NCBI GenBank assembly: GCA_039654915.1
Contig: CM077596.1
Span: 48,854,501-48,918,500, forward strand
Direction of reading: 5' to 3'
Source: Aquilaria yunnanensis
Lineage: Eukaryota > Streptophyta > Magnoliopsida > Malvales > Thymelaeaceae
DNA length: 64,000 nucleotides
The notes beneath the pieces are model-generated. The model was not told where the DNA came from. It saw nothing but the letters and a program-made list of their open reading frames with translations, and ran no database searches. Of this stretch, positions 44,669-55,949 are shown piece by piece. The first letter of the stretch is position 1. Each line of letters begins with the position of its first letter. Both the position numbers and the translations under genes were made by a program.

Positions 44669-47169
44669 TGACAGCTTTCCTAGCTAACAACTTGCTCTGA
44701 CCAAGTAAGTACATTAAGTTTAAGTGTTTTTGCTTAAATACCTCAAATAAGTTTTTTACTAAACAAGGTAAGTAAGCTAAAGTAAAGAAAGGTTGAGTTC
44801 CTAAGTGTAAAATGGCACTAAATGGCAAGAAGGGTAAAATGGTAATTTTAGTCTGAGTCAAAGACATGACTATAATTTTAGTGAAATTAAGATCATGTAA
44901 GTATTTGTAATTGAATAAGTTAAAAACATCAATACTCTAGCCATTTGAACCAAAAGTAGAAGTTAAGGGCTAAAAGTGCACTAAGTGTGAAATTGAGCTA
45001 TTATGCCCTATAATAGCTCAAGTGGCCTAAGGGTGAAGTCTGTGAATAAGAAAAACCTTTCTTTAAGACCAATGAGGGATGGTGGAGAAGGGTTTAAGTG
45101 GCCTAAGTGAAACAAAAACAAATTTGAGGGCCAAAGTGACAAGTGGGCAAGAAATCTCTTAGTGGGAGTAGTTGAGATATATGTTGATGAAGATGATACT
45201 ATTCATCATCTTCTCTCCAAGCCATTTTCCTATGTTTTTCTTCTCCCTAGCTCACCTTCATTTCTCTCAAATTTGCTCAAAATTTTTGGAAAATTGAAGG
45301 TCCCAAAACATCCACATCAAGTGGCTAGTTAGCTATTTGTGTATTTGGTGCATTTGAGTTACTTCTTGTAACTTTTAACTTCAATCCCTAAGGTATGTGT
45401 CCTCCACTCTTATGGGTTGGTTCTAAATATGTTCCCTTGGTGTTCATTTTGAATGGAATCAAGTTTGGCACTTAAGAAGAGCTAGTTGAGCCCAAGTGTG
45501 CCTTATGGTGTTTGCTTGCTTTGATTTTGATTTACTTTCCATTTGAGGTAAGGGCCTAAGTTAATCTTGCTCAAGTAATGCATATAAATCTAGTTTAAGA
45601 ATTAGGGATGATGTAGAAACAAGTCCCAAAAGGAGTTGCAATGGGGATAAGGATTTAGGGCAAGTTTGGTGCATGTTCGCACAACAAATGAGCTTCAGGA
45701 CATGCCTAGGTGCCGTGACACCCAATGCCCATATTGGCACTGTAGTGCAAGGAGCATTGGAGGCAAAAAGAATTGGTTTGTGACACTACCATTGGTGTTG
45801 TGGCGTCAAGGCCAAAGCTCCTCAACATGGGGCATGCTAAAGGAGCTCCAATCACTCAATTTTCTTCAATAGGCTAACCTAAAACATTCTATACCTTTGG
45901 TTGGCTATAAAAATCATTCTTAATTATGGAATTATGCATTATTTAATTTCTAACTAAGTAATTTGGTAATGTTGTGGAAAAAAAGAATGGCTAAAGGGGG
46001 CATTAATGTGCCTATGAAGCTAAAGAGGCATTAAGGGGGCTAAGGATGGATTTGAGCACTTCATTGGCATAAAAATGAGGTCTTGGATCTCTGGGGCAAT
46101 GAATTAAAACTAACAATGTCCCTAACCAAACCATAAGATTTGGTAAGTTGAACCACTAAGGTGCTCTAGTCAAGCTCAATGAGCTTGGCGAAGTAGAATT
46201 GCATAATGAGTTAACTTGCACGATAAGATAAGGGAAAGATAGGTGAGTAGAAGGGAATAAGTGAAGACTTATTCCAAGACCCTTAAGTGGACTTCATGGG
46301 GTAAGTAAAGAGCTAGCATTGGATGCGAAAAGATAATGTCCAAAGAATGGCAAAGTTAAGATACCTACAGGTGTAGAAAGTCCAAAGTGCATTGTGCATA
46401 TTCATTCATCCATCCATCCATTCATTTCATATGCATTTATATTATTGTTATTATTGATGTTTGTCATTGATTGCTTATGTTGGATGTTTTGGTTGCCACG
46501 TTTGCATATTTGCTTGCTTGTGAATTTTCTTTGTAGAAAACCCCCTAAAAGAACCCCCTTTGAGTAAAACTATGTACTCAACCCTTAAGTTTCACTATCT
46601 AGGTTCTATTAGTGGCCTAACAACTGAGTTGTGGGCTAAGATTTCTGATTTGTATGTATTTTTTACTTTAGAATCAATGTGATTTTAAGTTTATTTGTTA
46701 GTTAAATTGGTGCTAACTGAAATACCTATGCCTTTGCAGCTAGGTGGCTAAATATTCACACAAGGAAGACAAGGGCTTTGCACTTAGAGCTAGTTAGCCC
46801 AAAGGTAGGAGCTAAGTTTTATAGGTCTTAGTAGTGAGTTTTCCATGTATATAAAGCACCTTATGCACTAAGTAGTTGCTTCTATTAGGAGTCACTGTTG
46901 TGTGTAACACTTGAGTTACTTTTAAGTGCATGCTAAAGTTCTAAAATGTGCACAAGTTGTTAGTTGAAGTTGGAGCAGCTAGAGTTTTATTGTCTTTGCT
47001 TGTGTTTTAACTTGTGGTTTTAAATAATTGGTGCCAATTTTTTCGTATTGTTTTATTTATTTATTATTACATAGCTAAGGCAAGTACATACATATCTTCT
47101 TGGAAGGTAGGCTAAGTAACTAGTTTCTTATAAATTGTTTTTAGGGTGCTGGCACCCTGTTCCACCATA
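44669..47169 (+). repeat. Left LTR of the older element
   Basis: About 2501 bp, starts TGACAGC and ends CACCCTGTTCCACCATA, where the younger element has CCCCGTTTCCTGACA. It contains a dyad GAAGATGAT-ACTATTC-ATCATCTTC at about 45195-45220, also present in the right LTR near 63285. A frame at 45666-45872 is not coding by any visible sign. Confidence 0.8.
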
Positions 47170-47210
47170 GTTAATATTAAAGTAGGTCAATGGTCCTAAT
47201 AGAGGTAATA

Positions 47211-49630
47211 TGAGATGACTTTCCTAGTCAACGACAGTTTAGAACAAGTAAGTACGTTTATTTAAGTGTTTTTACTTAAGCACCTCAAGTTAGCATTTTA
47301 TTAAGCAAGAAAGACAAACTAAGTTTAAGTAAAGATGAGTTCCTAAGTGTAGTTTGGCACCTAAAAGTCTAAAGGGTAAAATAGTAATTTTGACCCAAGT
47401 CAGTGGCATGACTATAATTTTGATGAAATTAGGGTCATGTAAGGAATTTTGACTAGTTAAGTCAAGACCATAATTTATCCTGGCTATTAGAACCATCATT
47501 TGAAATAAAAGTGCAAAAATTGCACTAAGTGCTCAAGTGAACTATTTATGTTTGAAGTGGCTTAAGTGTCCAAGAAGTGAAGTGTCAGAGGCTTTTGAAC
47601 ATTCTTTAGGACCAAGGAGGGATGGTTTTGGGTGTAAGTTTAGTGACCAAAATGAAACAAATGAGAAATTGGGAGTCAAAAGACAAAAAGACAAAAAGTA
47701 AGCTTAGTGGAGTTGGTAGGATATTTTAGCCTATTTGTTGACCTCCATTCTCCATCTCTTGCTCCCAATTTTCATGGCTCCCTCTCCCCACCAGAAATTC
47801 TACTTCAAGGCACCCCAATTCCTCAAGTTTCCATCAAATTTGAATGTCCCAAGGTGATTACAATAAGCCTTAAGTTCATTTTCAGTGTTCTTGCTTTAAT
47901 ATAGTTCTTTGGTGCTTGTTTTGAACTTGATACTTAAGGTAAGCTTCTTGGTTTAGTTTGAGCTAGTTCCAAGTTGTTTGAGTAGCTAGAGATGGTCTTG
48001 ATTTGAGGTTCTTGGTGCCATATCACGTTGGTTTTAGGATTGGAACTCAAAAGAGCTAATTTGAGCTCAAATGTGCTTGTGCTTTGTTCTTGCTTTGTGG
48101 CTGAATTAAGGTAAGGGTGGCAAGTTAATTTAGCTCAAATAATGCATAGAAATGTAGTAATGGATGTGTGGATGAAGTAGAAATAAGACCCATGTGAATT
48201 GCCCTTGAGAATTGAAAGTTTGGGCAAGTTTTGTGCAAGCTCACATACAATCATGCAATGCTGTGGAGCATTGGCAATTGGGTGACGCGTCACTAAAAAT
48301 TTTCCAAGAAGCCTAAGTGTTGATGTTGTTGGCAATATGTCACTGATGGCATTGCCAAGGCATAAGTCCCTTAAACTCGGGGCATTCTAAGAATGGCTCA
48401 ATCTCTTGGTTATCATTCTTAGGCTAATCTAAGATGTTCTATAGCCTCGGTTGGGTTTAAGAAACATTCCTAAGTTTGAATTAAGCATTATTTAAAGTGG
48501 TGGCTAAGTGGTGTGGTTAAGATAGAGCTTAGTAAAGTGGGTAAGGGTTAAAAGTGCTCCAATTACTGAGGGGGCATTAAGGGGATTAAGTCAGGTTTCG
48601 GAAACTTCATTGGCATAAGTGAGAGATCTCGGACCTAAGGGGAAATGAAGAGGAAACCTATGAAGATGCCAACCAAATCATTTGGTTTGGTAAGTGAGCC
48701 ACTAAGGAACTCTAAGCTAAGCTCTAAGAGCTTGGCAAGTAGGACCATAAAAAATGGCTGCTCTATACAATAAATTACGGGTAAGATGGATAAGTTTTGA
48801 AAGGAGGTGAAGACCTACTCTAGGACCCGTAAGTAGGACTTAAAGGAGGTAAAGTATTTGGGATACAAGGGTGAGACAAGCTAGTGTCTCAAATACCTCC
48901 GCCATTTGAGCTCATAGCAAGTCTAAGATATCTAAAGTGTAAGAAGTCCCAAGGATTGTGTGTATTGCATATCATACATATGCATTGCATATCTTTTATA
49001 TTGTTGTGTTGTGTTGATTATTGGTTGTTTTCTTGGTTCTTGGTCTACCATATTGCATCCTTGCTTGCTTCCTTCTTTGTAGGTACCCTAAGGGACCCTT
49101 ACTAAGTACATTCATGTCCTTACTCCCTTAAGTTTGTTGTGCAGGTTCTAACACTGGTCCTAACAACTAGTGGATAGTTGTGGGCTATGTTTCATATTTT
49201 TGCAAATACTTATTCTTCGGAATCCTTGAGATTTTAAGTTTACTTGTGATTTAAGCTTTGTATTAACTAAGGTTGCGCCTTTACAATATAAAGGTAAGTG
49301 GTGCACAAGGATAGGGAAAAGAGCTTGCACTTGGAGCTTGATAGCTAAAAGGTAAGGCTCAAGTAAATGATCTTAGTTAAGGATTTTGGTTTAAGTATTT
49401 TTTAAATGCAATGCTTGAGCAATATTTTTGAAATGGTTTACTTAATTGTTTGTATCGTTAGGAGAAGTGCATGCATATCTTCTTGTAGGGTAGGCTAAGA
49501 AACTAGTTGCATGTAAATTGTTTTAATTTACCTACAAACAATGGTTAGCCAATAGTAATTTAGTGGGATCATAGTTGCAAAAATCCTACAAGTTAAGTAA
49601 TTCGAGGCACTGGGACCCCGTTTCCTGACA
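47211..49630 (+). repeat. 5' LTR of the chromovirus
   Basis: 2420 bp, TGAGATGACTTTCCTAGTC to TTTCCTGACA. It aligns with 55950-58535 but with many substitutions, and lacks about 160 bp that the 3' LTR has around 58130-58290, so the insertion is old. Frames inside it (47707-47904 and others) are shadows. Confidence 0.88.
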
Positions 49631-49633
49631 GTT

Positions 49634-49649
49634 TGGTGTCAGAGCAGGT
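49634..49649 (+). other. Primer binding site, initiator tRNA-Met type
   Basis: TGGTGTCAGAGCAGGT, 3 nt after the LTR, differs from the usual plant tRNA-iMet site TGGTATCAGAGC by one base. Confidence 0.8.
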
Positions 49650-49766
49650 CAATGGTCCTAGTAGAGGCAATAAGTGAACTAAGATCTAAGTATTTCTTAT
49701 GCTAAGTGTAGTTAGTACTACTTATAAGTTGCTCTGTGTGTGGTTTTTGGCTTGGTTGCAGGTATC

Positions 49767-50965
49767 ATGGTTAACACTCGGTCAGGTGCTGCTGCTGAGG
49801 CTCAGGTTCTTTGTGTGGGAACTAGTGATCCCAATGGGGCAGACATGAGAAAAGTGGTTTCCTTATTACAAAGGCTCAATAAGTCTATGGACCGGATGCT
49901 ACATAGCATGGCTATCCTACTTAAGGAGTGTGGTCAACCTCCAACAGTGCACCAAGGTTAGGGGAGAAATCCCCCACCCCAAGGGCAACTGCAAGGGCAA
50001 GTTCAAGGTCAAGAGCAAGTGTATGAGCGTGCTCAAGTGGACATCGAAGAAGAAAATAAGGAAGAAGATGAGGAGGATATCCATCTTCGGACGAGAAGGA
50101 GGAGACCTGTTATTTTGGACCATATAGGGCTTGTTTTGTTATGCCATGAGATCAACACTCTAAAGTTCAATGGTATGGGTGATCCCAACACTGCCAAAGG
50201 ATGGTTGTACCAAATCAATGAAATTTTTGAAAACATGAAGTTCAATGACAAGGCTGAGATGAATCTAGTGCCTTTCTTCTTGGAAGGCAAAGCTTCCTTA
50301 TGGTGGAAAGATGTCATATAGAGACCTAAGTCTTACAATGAAGGTAGACTCAGGCACAGGCCTAAAGAACTAGATTAGATCGAATTTGGGAAAAAGTTCC
50401 AGAATGAGTTCAATAGTGATGCAGCTCAACAACAAAAAAGGATAGAATTTGATGAGCTAGTTCAAATAAGCTTGACGGTCAATAAGTATGAGTAAAAGTT
50501 TAGTTTTCTTTTTCGGTATGCTCCTTACTTAGCTAGGAAGGATGAACTTAACGTAAAAAAGTTCATTTGTGGACTTAAGGTGGAATTAAGAAGCTTCTTG
50601 ATGGTGATTGCAGCTCGAACCTATCATTAAGCCGTTCAAAAGACCTTGGAATTGGAAATGGAGTTAATGGAGGCAAAACCCAAGGATAGGGCCATTGAGC
50701 CTAAGGTCCCGATGCACTCAAGGTTGTCGAGCAAGAGGCCTAACTCGGTAGGAGACCAAGGTTCCCCCAAGAAAGGCAAGAAAATTGGGAAGGGCCATTG
50801 CCCTAAGTGTCAAAGGTTTCATGGTAACAAAGCATGCACCCTCGGAACCGATCTCTGCAATTACTACCACCAGCCAGGACATTGGGCTAAATAGTGCCCA
50901 AGGCTTAGGTAAGACCAAGTCCAGGGAAGACCGGGAGCTCAGGAGCTGGAAATACATCTGCTGGA
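49767..50965 (+). pseudogene. Chromovirus gag, broken
   Basis: It begins MVNTRSGAAAEAQ. A stop at 49959-49961 comes first; the register then resumes at about 50019 with an acidic linker, the capsid-type block INTLKFNGMGDPNTAKGWLY and ASLWWKDV. Further stops occur at 50319, 50376 and 50493. A zinc knuckle CNYYHQPGHWAK (about 50850-50893) has lost its second Cys. Gag forms the retrotransposon particle. Confidence 0.8.
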
Positions 50966-51019
50966 GCCCTCATGTAGCCACGTGTCTTTACTTTGATCGG
51001 CCAAACACCTAAGGAGCCG

Positions 51020-51485
51020 AAAATTGTGCAAGGTAACTTTAGTGTTCACGATAGTAGTATTAAGATTCTATTTGATACTGGTGCTACTATTTCTGCCATT
51101 TCCTTGAGCATGGTTGTCAAGATTAAACTATAAGGGACTTTGACGGCTAAGATGAGGTTTATTAAGACTGTTGGGAGGAATATCATTTTCGCTAATGAAA
51201 TGGTTAAGGGGTTCTTTTAGAGTTATAGGATCATAGGTTTTTGTGTGACCTTTGGGTTTCGATTTTGATCCCATATGATGTTGTCCTTGGAATGGATTAG
51301 TTAAGTAGGTATAAGACCCAGATCGACTGTGTAGGTTGTAAGGTCACCCTTGAGGATGCCTCAGGGGTAAGTGTGACTTGCACGGGCAGTTTGGCAAGTA
51401 GTGCCAATAGTTTGCACCTCAAGTTGATAAAGTCCATTCCCATTTTGAACGAGGAAATATCTTACTCACTGAATTGGGTGGCAGT
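51020..51485 (+). pseudogene. Chromovirus aspartic protease fragment
   Basis: IKILFDTGATISAIS with the DTG active site at 51074-51082, followed by a decaying frame with stops at 51131 and beyond. It is cut by a foreign LTR at 51486. Confidence 0.7.
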
Positions 51486-53020
51486 TGATAAATGTTAATT
51501 TTGTGGTCAAACATGTTGACTTTGTGTCAACTTTAACCACCATTTTCTACCTCACCACTCAACATTTTTGGCCGATTCTTGCTTTGATCTTTCATTTTGT
51601 AGGTTGGAGAAGTGGACCGCAGCATTGGAATGGAACCGACATGAGTGGAACGAAAAACGGGCATGCAAAAGTCAAGCAGATTTATAACTATGAGACCTAG
51701 GCCCTAGGAGTAAGACCTAGGCACCACAGTTCAAAAAGTGGCTGCTTGAAAAAATCCCCTTAGAGGCCTAGGCGCAAGCTGAGGCCTAGGCCCTAGGCAC
51801 CACGAGCCTGGAGGCCTAGGTGCCAGAACACCCCTTCTTAAGGCCTAAGCGCCAGGCACCTTTGAGTCTGGAGGCCTAGGCGCCAGGCACCCGGGAAAGT
51901 GGTCCCTTACCTCAAATTTGAACTCAAGCTTAGTATTAGCGAAGGGTTTCTCTCCAAATGGGTTGGTGAGGTGAAAAGGATACCTCTATGAGTAGAAAAC
52001 CTTGAACCTAGCAAAAGAACTACTTCATCTTCATATTCTCATCCTAGAATTAGTTTTTCCATATCCACCATTGTTAGTATTCTTGGTTTTTCTTGGTTAT
52101 CATTAGAGCTAGCTTAGAGATTGCTTAGAATGCTCAAAAGGGCTTGCTTAAAGACCTTGGAGACAAGCTCTTCTAGTTATCTTGGGTTTATTCTTTCATC
52201 TTCCTTATAGTTTCTCATGGATGATATAATGTTTATTTTCATGATTATGTTTTATTTAGTTATGGAGTAGCCTTCTTTAGCACTTTTTATGGATGTAGCT
52301 ACTTGGATTGATTATATTGGATGAATTCATGGTTATGTGATGTTAGTTTTCTACTAAATATATGTTTATTCTTCTCTTGAGCTTAATGTTGTGTTAGCTA
52401 GTTGATGGCCATAATTAGTTGCACTATAAATTGCCTCTAAACTCCTAAAAAATATTAGAAGCTATTGGACCTAGAAGAAGAATTTAATGGCTATGGGCTT
52501 GTTGGGAAATTAGTCGAAGTCATTAGGTAAAGATAAATTGAGCTTTAATGCCTCTTTCTAAACTTGTAATCGAATGGAAGTCCTTATTAAACTTAGACTA
52601 GAGAGATTAATTCTTTCACTTGAAAAAGTAAGAATTCACTTAAACAACTTTACCAACATGCATTGGAAACTAACTCACTAACTTGAATTCACCACTTAAT
52701 CGAAACAAGTAATGAACCCATAGGAAATGTACTTTAGTGATTTGTCAAAAACACCACATTTTCATTGCATTCCTAGCATCTTAGTTTAGTGGCATCCCAA
52801 TTAGACTAGCTTAACTTAGACCCATTAACTTGCTTGTTTAGCCTTTTATTTGACATTATTGGCTTAGCTAAAGTAGTATTAAAGTAGTGGTACTTAGCAA
52901 GTGAATCAATCAATCTTCATGGGAACGATACTCATTCACCCTATTTACACGTGACCTGTGCACTTACGGATAATGATTTCAAAATTTCACTACAAGTTTC
53001 TGGTGCTGTTGTCAGGGATT
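51486..53020 (+). mobile_element. Foreign LTR with primer-site stub inside the chromovirus
   Basis: The segment starts TGATAAATGTTAATTTTGTG and ends near ACTACA at about 52994. It is followed by TGGTGCTGTTGTCAGGGA (53001-53018), which resembles the TGGCGCCGTTGCCGGGGA primer-site motif of another plant gypsy group. It interrupts the pol gene between protease and reverse transcriptase. It carries a GGCCTAGGCGCCAGGCACC minisatellite (51690-51900). No internal genes follow and the flanks do not match, so it is a truncated copy or deletion product. Confidence 0.55.
51690..51900. repeat. GC-rich AGGCCTAGGCGCC minisatellite
   Basis: Five to six irregular units of GAGGCCTAGGCGCCAGGCAC and similar, standing out from the AT-rich surroundings. 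Each core contains palindromes AGGCCT and GGCGCC. Confidence 0.7.
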
Positions 53021-53084
53021 GATTGTATTGATTTGTTCAATATTATTGCTAGAAGATTGACTCTAGACTTAAGGAAATTTCAAT

Positions 53085-54420
53085 AGCCAATCTATTTCCA
53101 GAAGTTTTTCCTCCTAGGATTACCTCAAAGTAGGGAGATTGAATTTTCCATACACTTATAGCCTGGGGCAGAACCAATTTCCATACCCTCATATCGAATG
53201 TCAGCACCTAAAATGGATGAGCTAAAAAAAGCAGTTAAACGAGTTGCTTGATAAGGACTTTATGAGACCAAGTGTTTCCCCGTGGGGTGCCCCAATGTTG
53301 TTTGGGAAGACAAATGATGGAACCTTACAATTGTGTATAGGTTATAGGAAACTGAATGCAGTGACTGTAAAGAACAAATACCCAATGCCCAAGATCGATG
53401 ACTTATTTGATAGGTTAAGAGAGGCAAAATTCTTTTCTAAAATAGATCTAAGGTCTGGATATTTCCAGATAAGAGCAAGGGATGAAGATATCCTGAAGAC
53501 TACATTCAGGACTAAGTTTAGGCATTATGAGTACATAGTTATGGCTTTCAGAGTGACTAATGCTCCAGTAATTTTCATGGATGCTATCAATCAGATTTTT
53601 AGGCCCTACCTAGATCAATTTGTTGAGGTATTCATTGATGATATGTTGGTGTACTCTAAGGCTCCCCATAAACATGAGGAACATTTAAAGATAACCAATA
53701 TTATGAAAAACTATCTAAGTGCCAATCTGGGCAAGTGAAATTCCTTTCCTCAAGCATATCATAAATGCTCAAGGACTAAGTGTTGACCCAAAAAAGGTAA
53801 AGACAGTGGTGGAGTGGAAACGCCTAACAACTATGACTGAAGTTCAAAGTTTCTTGGGTTTGGTGAGCTATTATTGAAGGTTCATTAAGAAATTTCTTGT
53901 GATGGCTTCGTCATTGACTACCTTGACAAAGAAGGCACAGAAGTTCATCTAGACTTCTAAGTGTGAAGAAAGTTTCTAGGAGCTTAAAAGAGGTTAATTT
54001 CTGCTCCCATCTTAATCCTACTAGATCCGCATAAGATTTTTGTGGTGTATATCGATGCATCTAGGATAGGATTAGGATGTTTGTTGATGTAGGATAAATA
54101 CGTGATTGCACATAGGTCTATGCAATTAAGGCCTAATGAGTTGAACCACCCAGTGCATGATCTTGAGTTAGTAGCCGTTGTGTTTGCCTTAAAGCTCTGG
54201 AGACACTACCTTATGGGAAGGTCCTTCAAAATCTTTACGGACCACAAAAGTCTGAAATATTTGTTTACCTAAAAGGACCTAAACATGAGGCAGAGAAGAT
54301 AGATTGAGTCTACCAAATATTACAATTGCTCGATAGACTATTGTTCTAATAAAGGCAATGTGGTTGCCGATGCCTTGAGCCATAAGTATTCTAGGGTGAT
54401 TCTTTCCAGGGATCAAGTGG
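53085..54420 (+). pseudogene. Chromovirus reverse transcriptase and RNase H
   Basis: Reverse transcriptase: an intact stretch 53244-53738 with [14 protein letters not shown], the [17 protein letters not shown] block, [15 protein letters not shown] and the catalytic FIDD (53631-53642). Just upstream are FPEVFPP-like codons and the SIPSYRM-like region. RNase H follows at 54000-54390 with [36 protein letters not shown] and VVADALSHK. Stops at 53736 and in RNase H kill the frame. These enzymes copy the element's RNA into DNA. Confidence 0.88.
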
Positions 54421-54479
54421 TTACTACCTCAGAAAGTTCTATTGTGGAACAGTTCTCAATCTTATTTAAAACATGGCGA

Positions 54480-55749
54480 GACTAGAAAATGACTCAAGTT
54501 ACAATCCTTGAGATTCAATTAACGTGGCTGGCTAAGGTTAAGAAAGCTCAAGGCAACGACCCAAGCTTGAAAAGAGTTTATGGGGAGGAAAGACATGGTA
54601 CCGTAGTGAAAGAATTTCAGTACAAGGATGGGTTGCTCTTCTATGGTGATCGGCTCTATGTGCCGAGTGACTTTAACAAGTGTTGCAAGAGGCACATACG
54701 AGTAAGCTTAATGTTCACCCTGGTGTGAATAAGACATATTATAACCTTATGACTTATTTTTTGTGGCTAAAGTTTAAGAGGGACATATATGAATATCTGT
54801 CTAAGTGCCTCACTTTTCAAATGGTGAAGGCAGAGGACCAAAAGCCATCAGGAATGTTGCAAAGTTTACCCTTCCCAGAAAAAAAAGTGGGGATCCATCA
54901 CCATGGACTTTTGTGTCAGGTTACCCAACACAAGAAGTCAGCAAAACACAAAGTCAGCATACTTTATCCCCATTAAGTGTACTTATACTATGGAAAAGTT
55001 GGCCTAGTTGTATATCCGGGAAATTGTGAGACTCCATGAAATTCCTGATCAGATTGTATCTAATAGAGATCCCCATTTTATCTCAAGGTTTTAGAATGTC
55101 TTTCAAAAGGCTATAGGTTCCACCATAAGCCTAAGTATTACTTATCACATTCAGACTGATGGGCAAACTAAATGGGTGATCCAAACCTTATAAGACATGT
55201 TGTGAAGTTGTGTGATAGACTTTAGAAAGGATTAAGACCAACACCTGCCCTTGTTTGAGTTTCCTTATAACAATAGCTATCGAGAAGGTATTAAGATGAT
55301 GCTTTACAAAGTTTTGTATGGGCGTAAGTGTATGACGCCTCATTGTTGAGTCAATAAAGTAGATGAAGTGGTTGTTGGTCTAGAAATCATTGCCGAGACC
55401 ATAGCAAAGATTAAGTTAATCCAAGCAAGAATCAAGGCTACTTCAAATCCGCAAGCCAAGTACGCTAATGTGCAAAGGAAAGATTTAGAGTTTGGTATAG
55501 GAGACAACGTATGCCTTAAAGTTTCCCCAATGAAGGGTGTGGCTAGGTTTGGCCAAACGGTAAGTTGGCCCCGGAATACATTGGTCTTTTTGAAATCCTT
55601 GAGAGGTAGAGAAAGTGGCTTATTGATTGGCTTTGCCACCAAGTTTGGCTCATGTTCACAATGTCTATCATGTGAGTTCCTTCAGAAAATGCATTGTGAA
55701 CCACGGGCAAGTGTTAACCTTATCTGCCATTCCAATAAGAGAGGACCAA
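54480..55749 (+). pseudogene. Chromovirus integrase, broken
   Basis: The zinc-binding part has HTSKLNVHPGVNKTYYNL and CLTFQMVKAEDQKPSG (HHCC, second Cys pair degraded). The catalytic core is decayed with frameshifts at about 54900-55100; the FPYNNSYREGIKMMLYKVLYG block near 55260-55320 and KYANVQRKDLEFGIGDNVCLKV are still legible. It would join the copied DNA to the chromosome. Confidence 0.75.
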
Positions 55750-55899
55750 AGTTATGAAAAACACCTCACCAAGTTTCTTGACCACCAAGTCTGGAAACAA
55801 AGAACAAAGTGGATTCCAATGGTCAAGGTACTATGGCCTAACCATAGGGAGGAAAAGGCCACTTGGGAGATCAGCAGGATATGCAAAAATAATATCTAA
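55750..55899 (+). pseudogene. C-terminal chromodomain of the integrase
   Basis: FLDHQVWKQRTKWIP, then MVKVLWPNHREEKATWE matches the chromodomain that ends Tekay/Del-type integrases and guides insertion to heterochromatin. It is in frame up to the stop at 55899. Confidence 0.75.
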
Positions 55900-55937
55900 G
55901 TGAAAAAGCTGGAATTTGGGAGACCAAATTTCTGAAT

Positions 55938-55949
55938 GAGGGGAGGATT
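55938..55949 (+). other. Polypurine tract of the chromovirus
   Basis: GAGGGGAGGATT immediately before the 3' LTR start TGTAGAGTC. Confidence 0.75.

Noticed and set aside
45666..45872. Gene for a 68-residue protein in the older LTR
   Set aside because: It lies in LTR sequence, is broken in the homologous part of the right LTR, and shows no domain.
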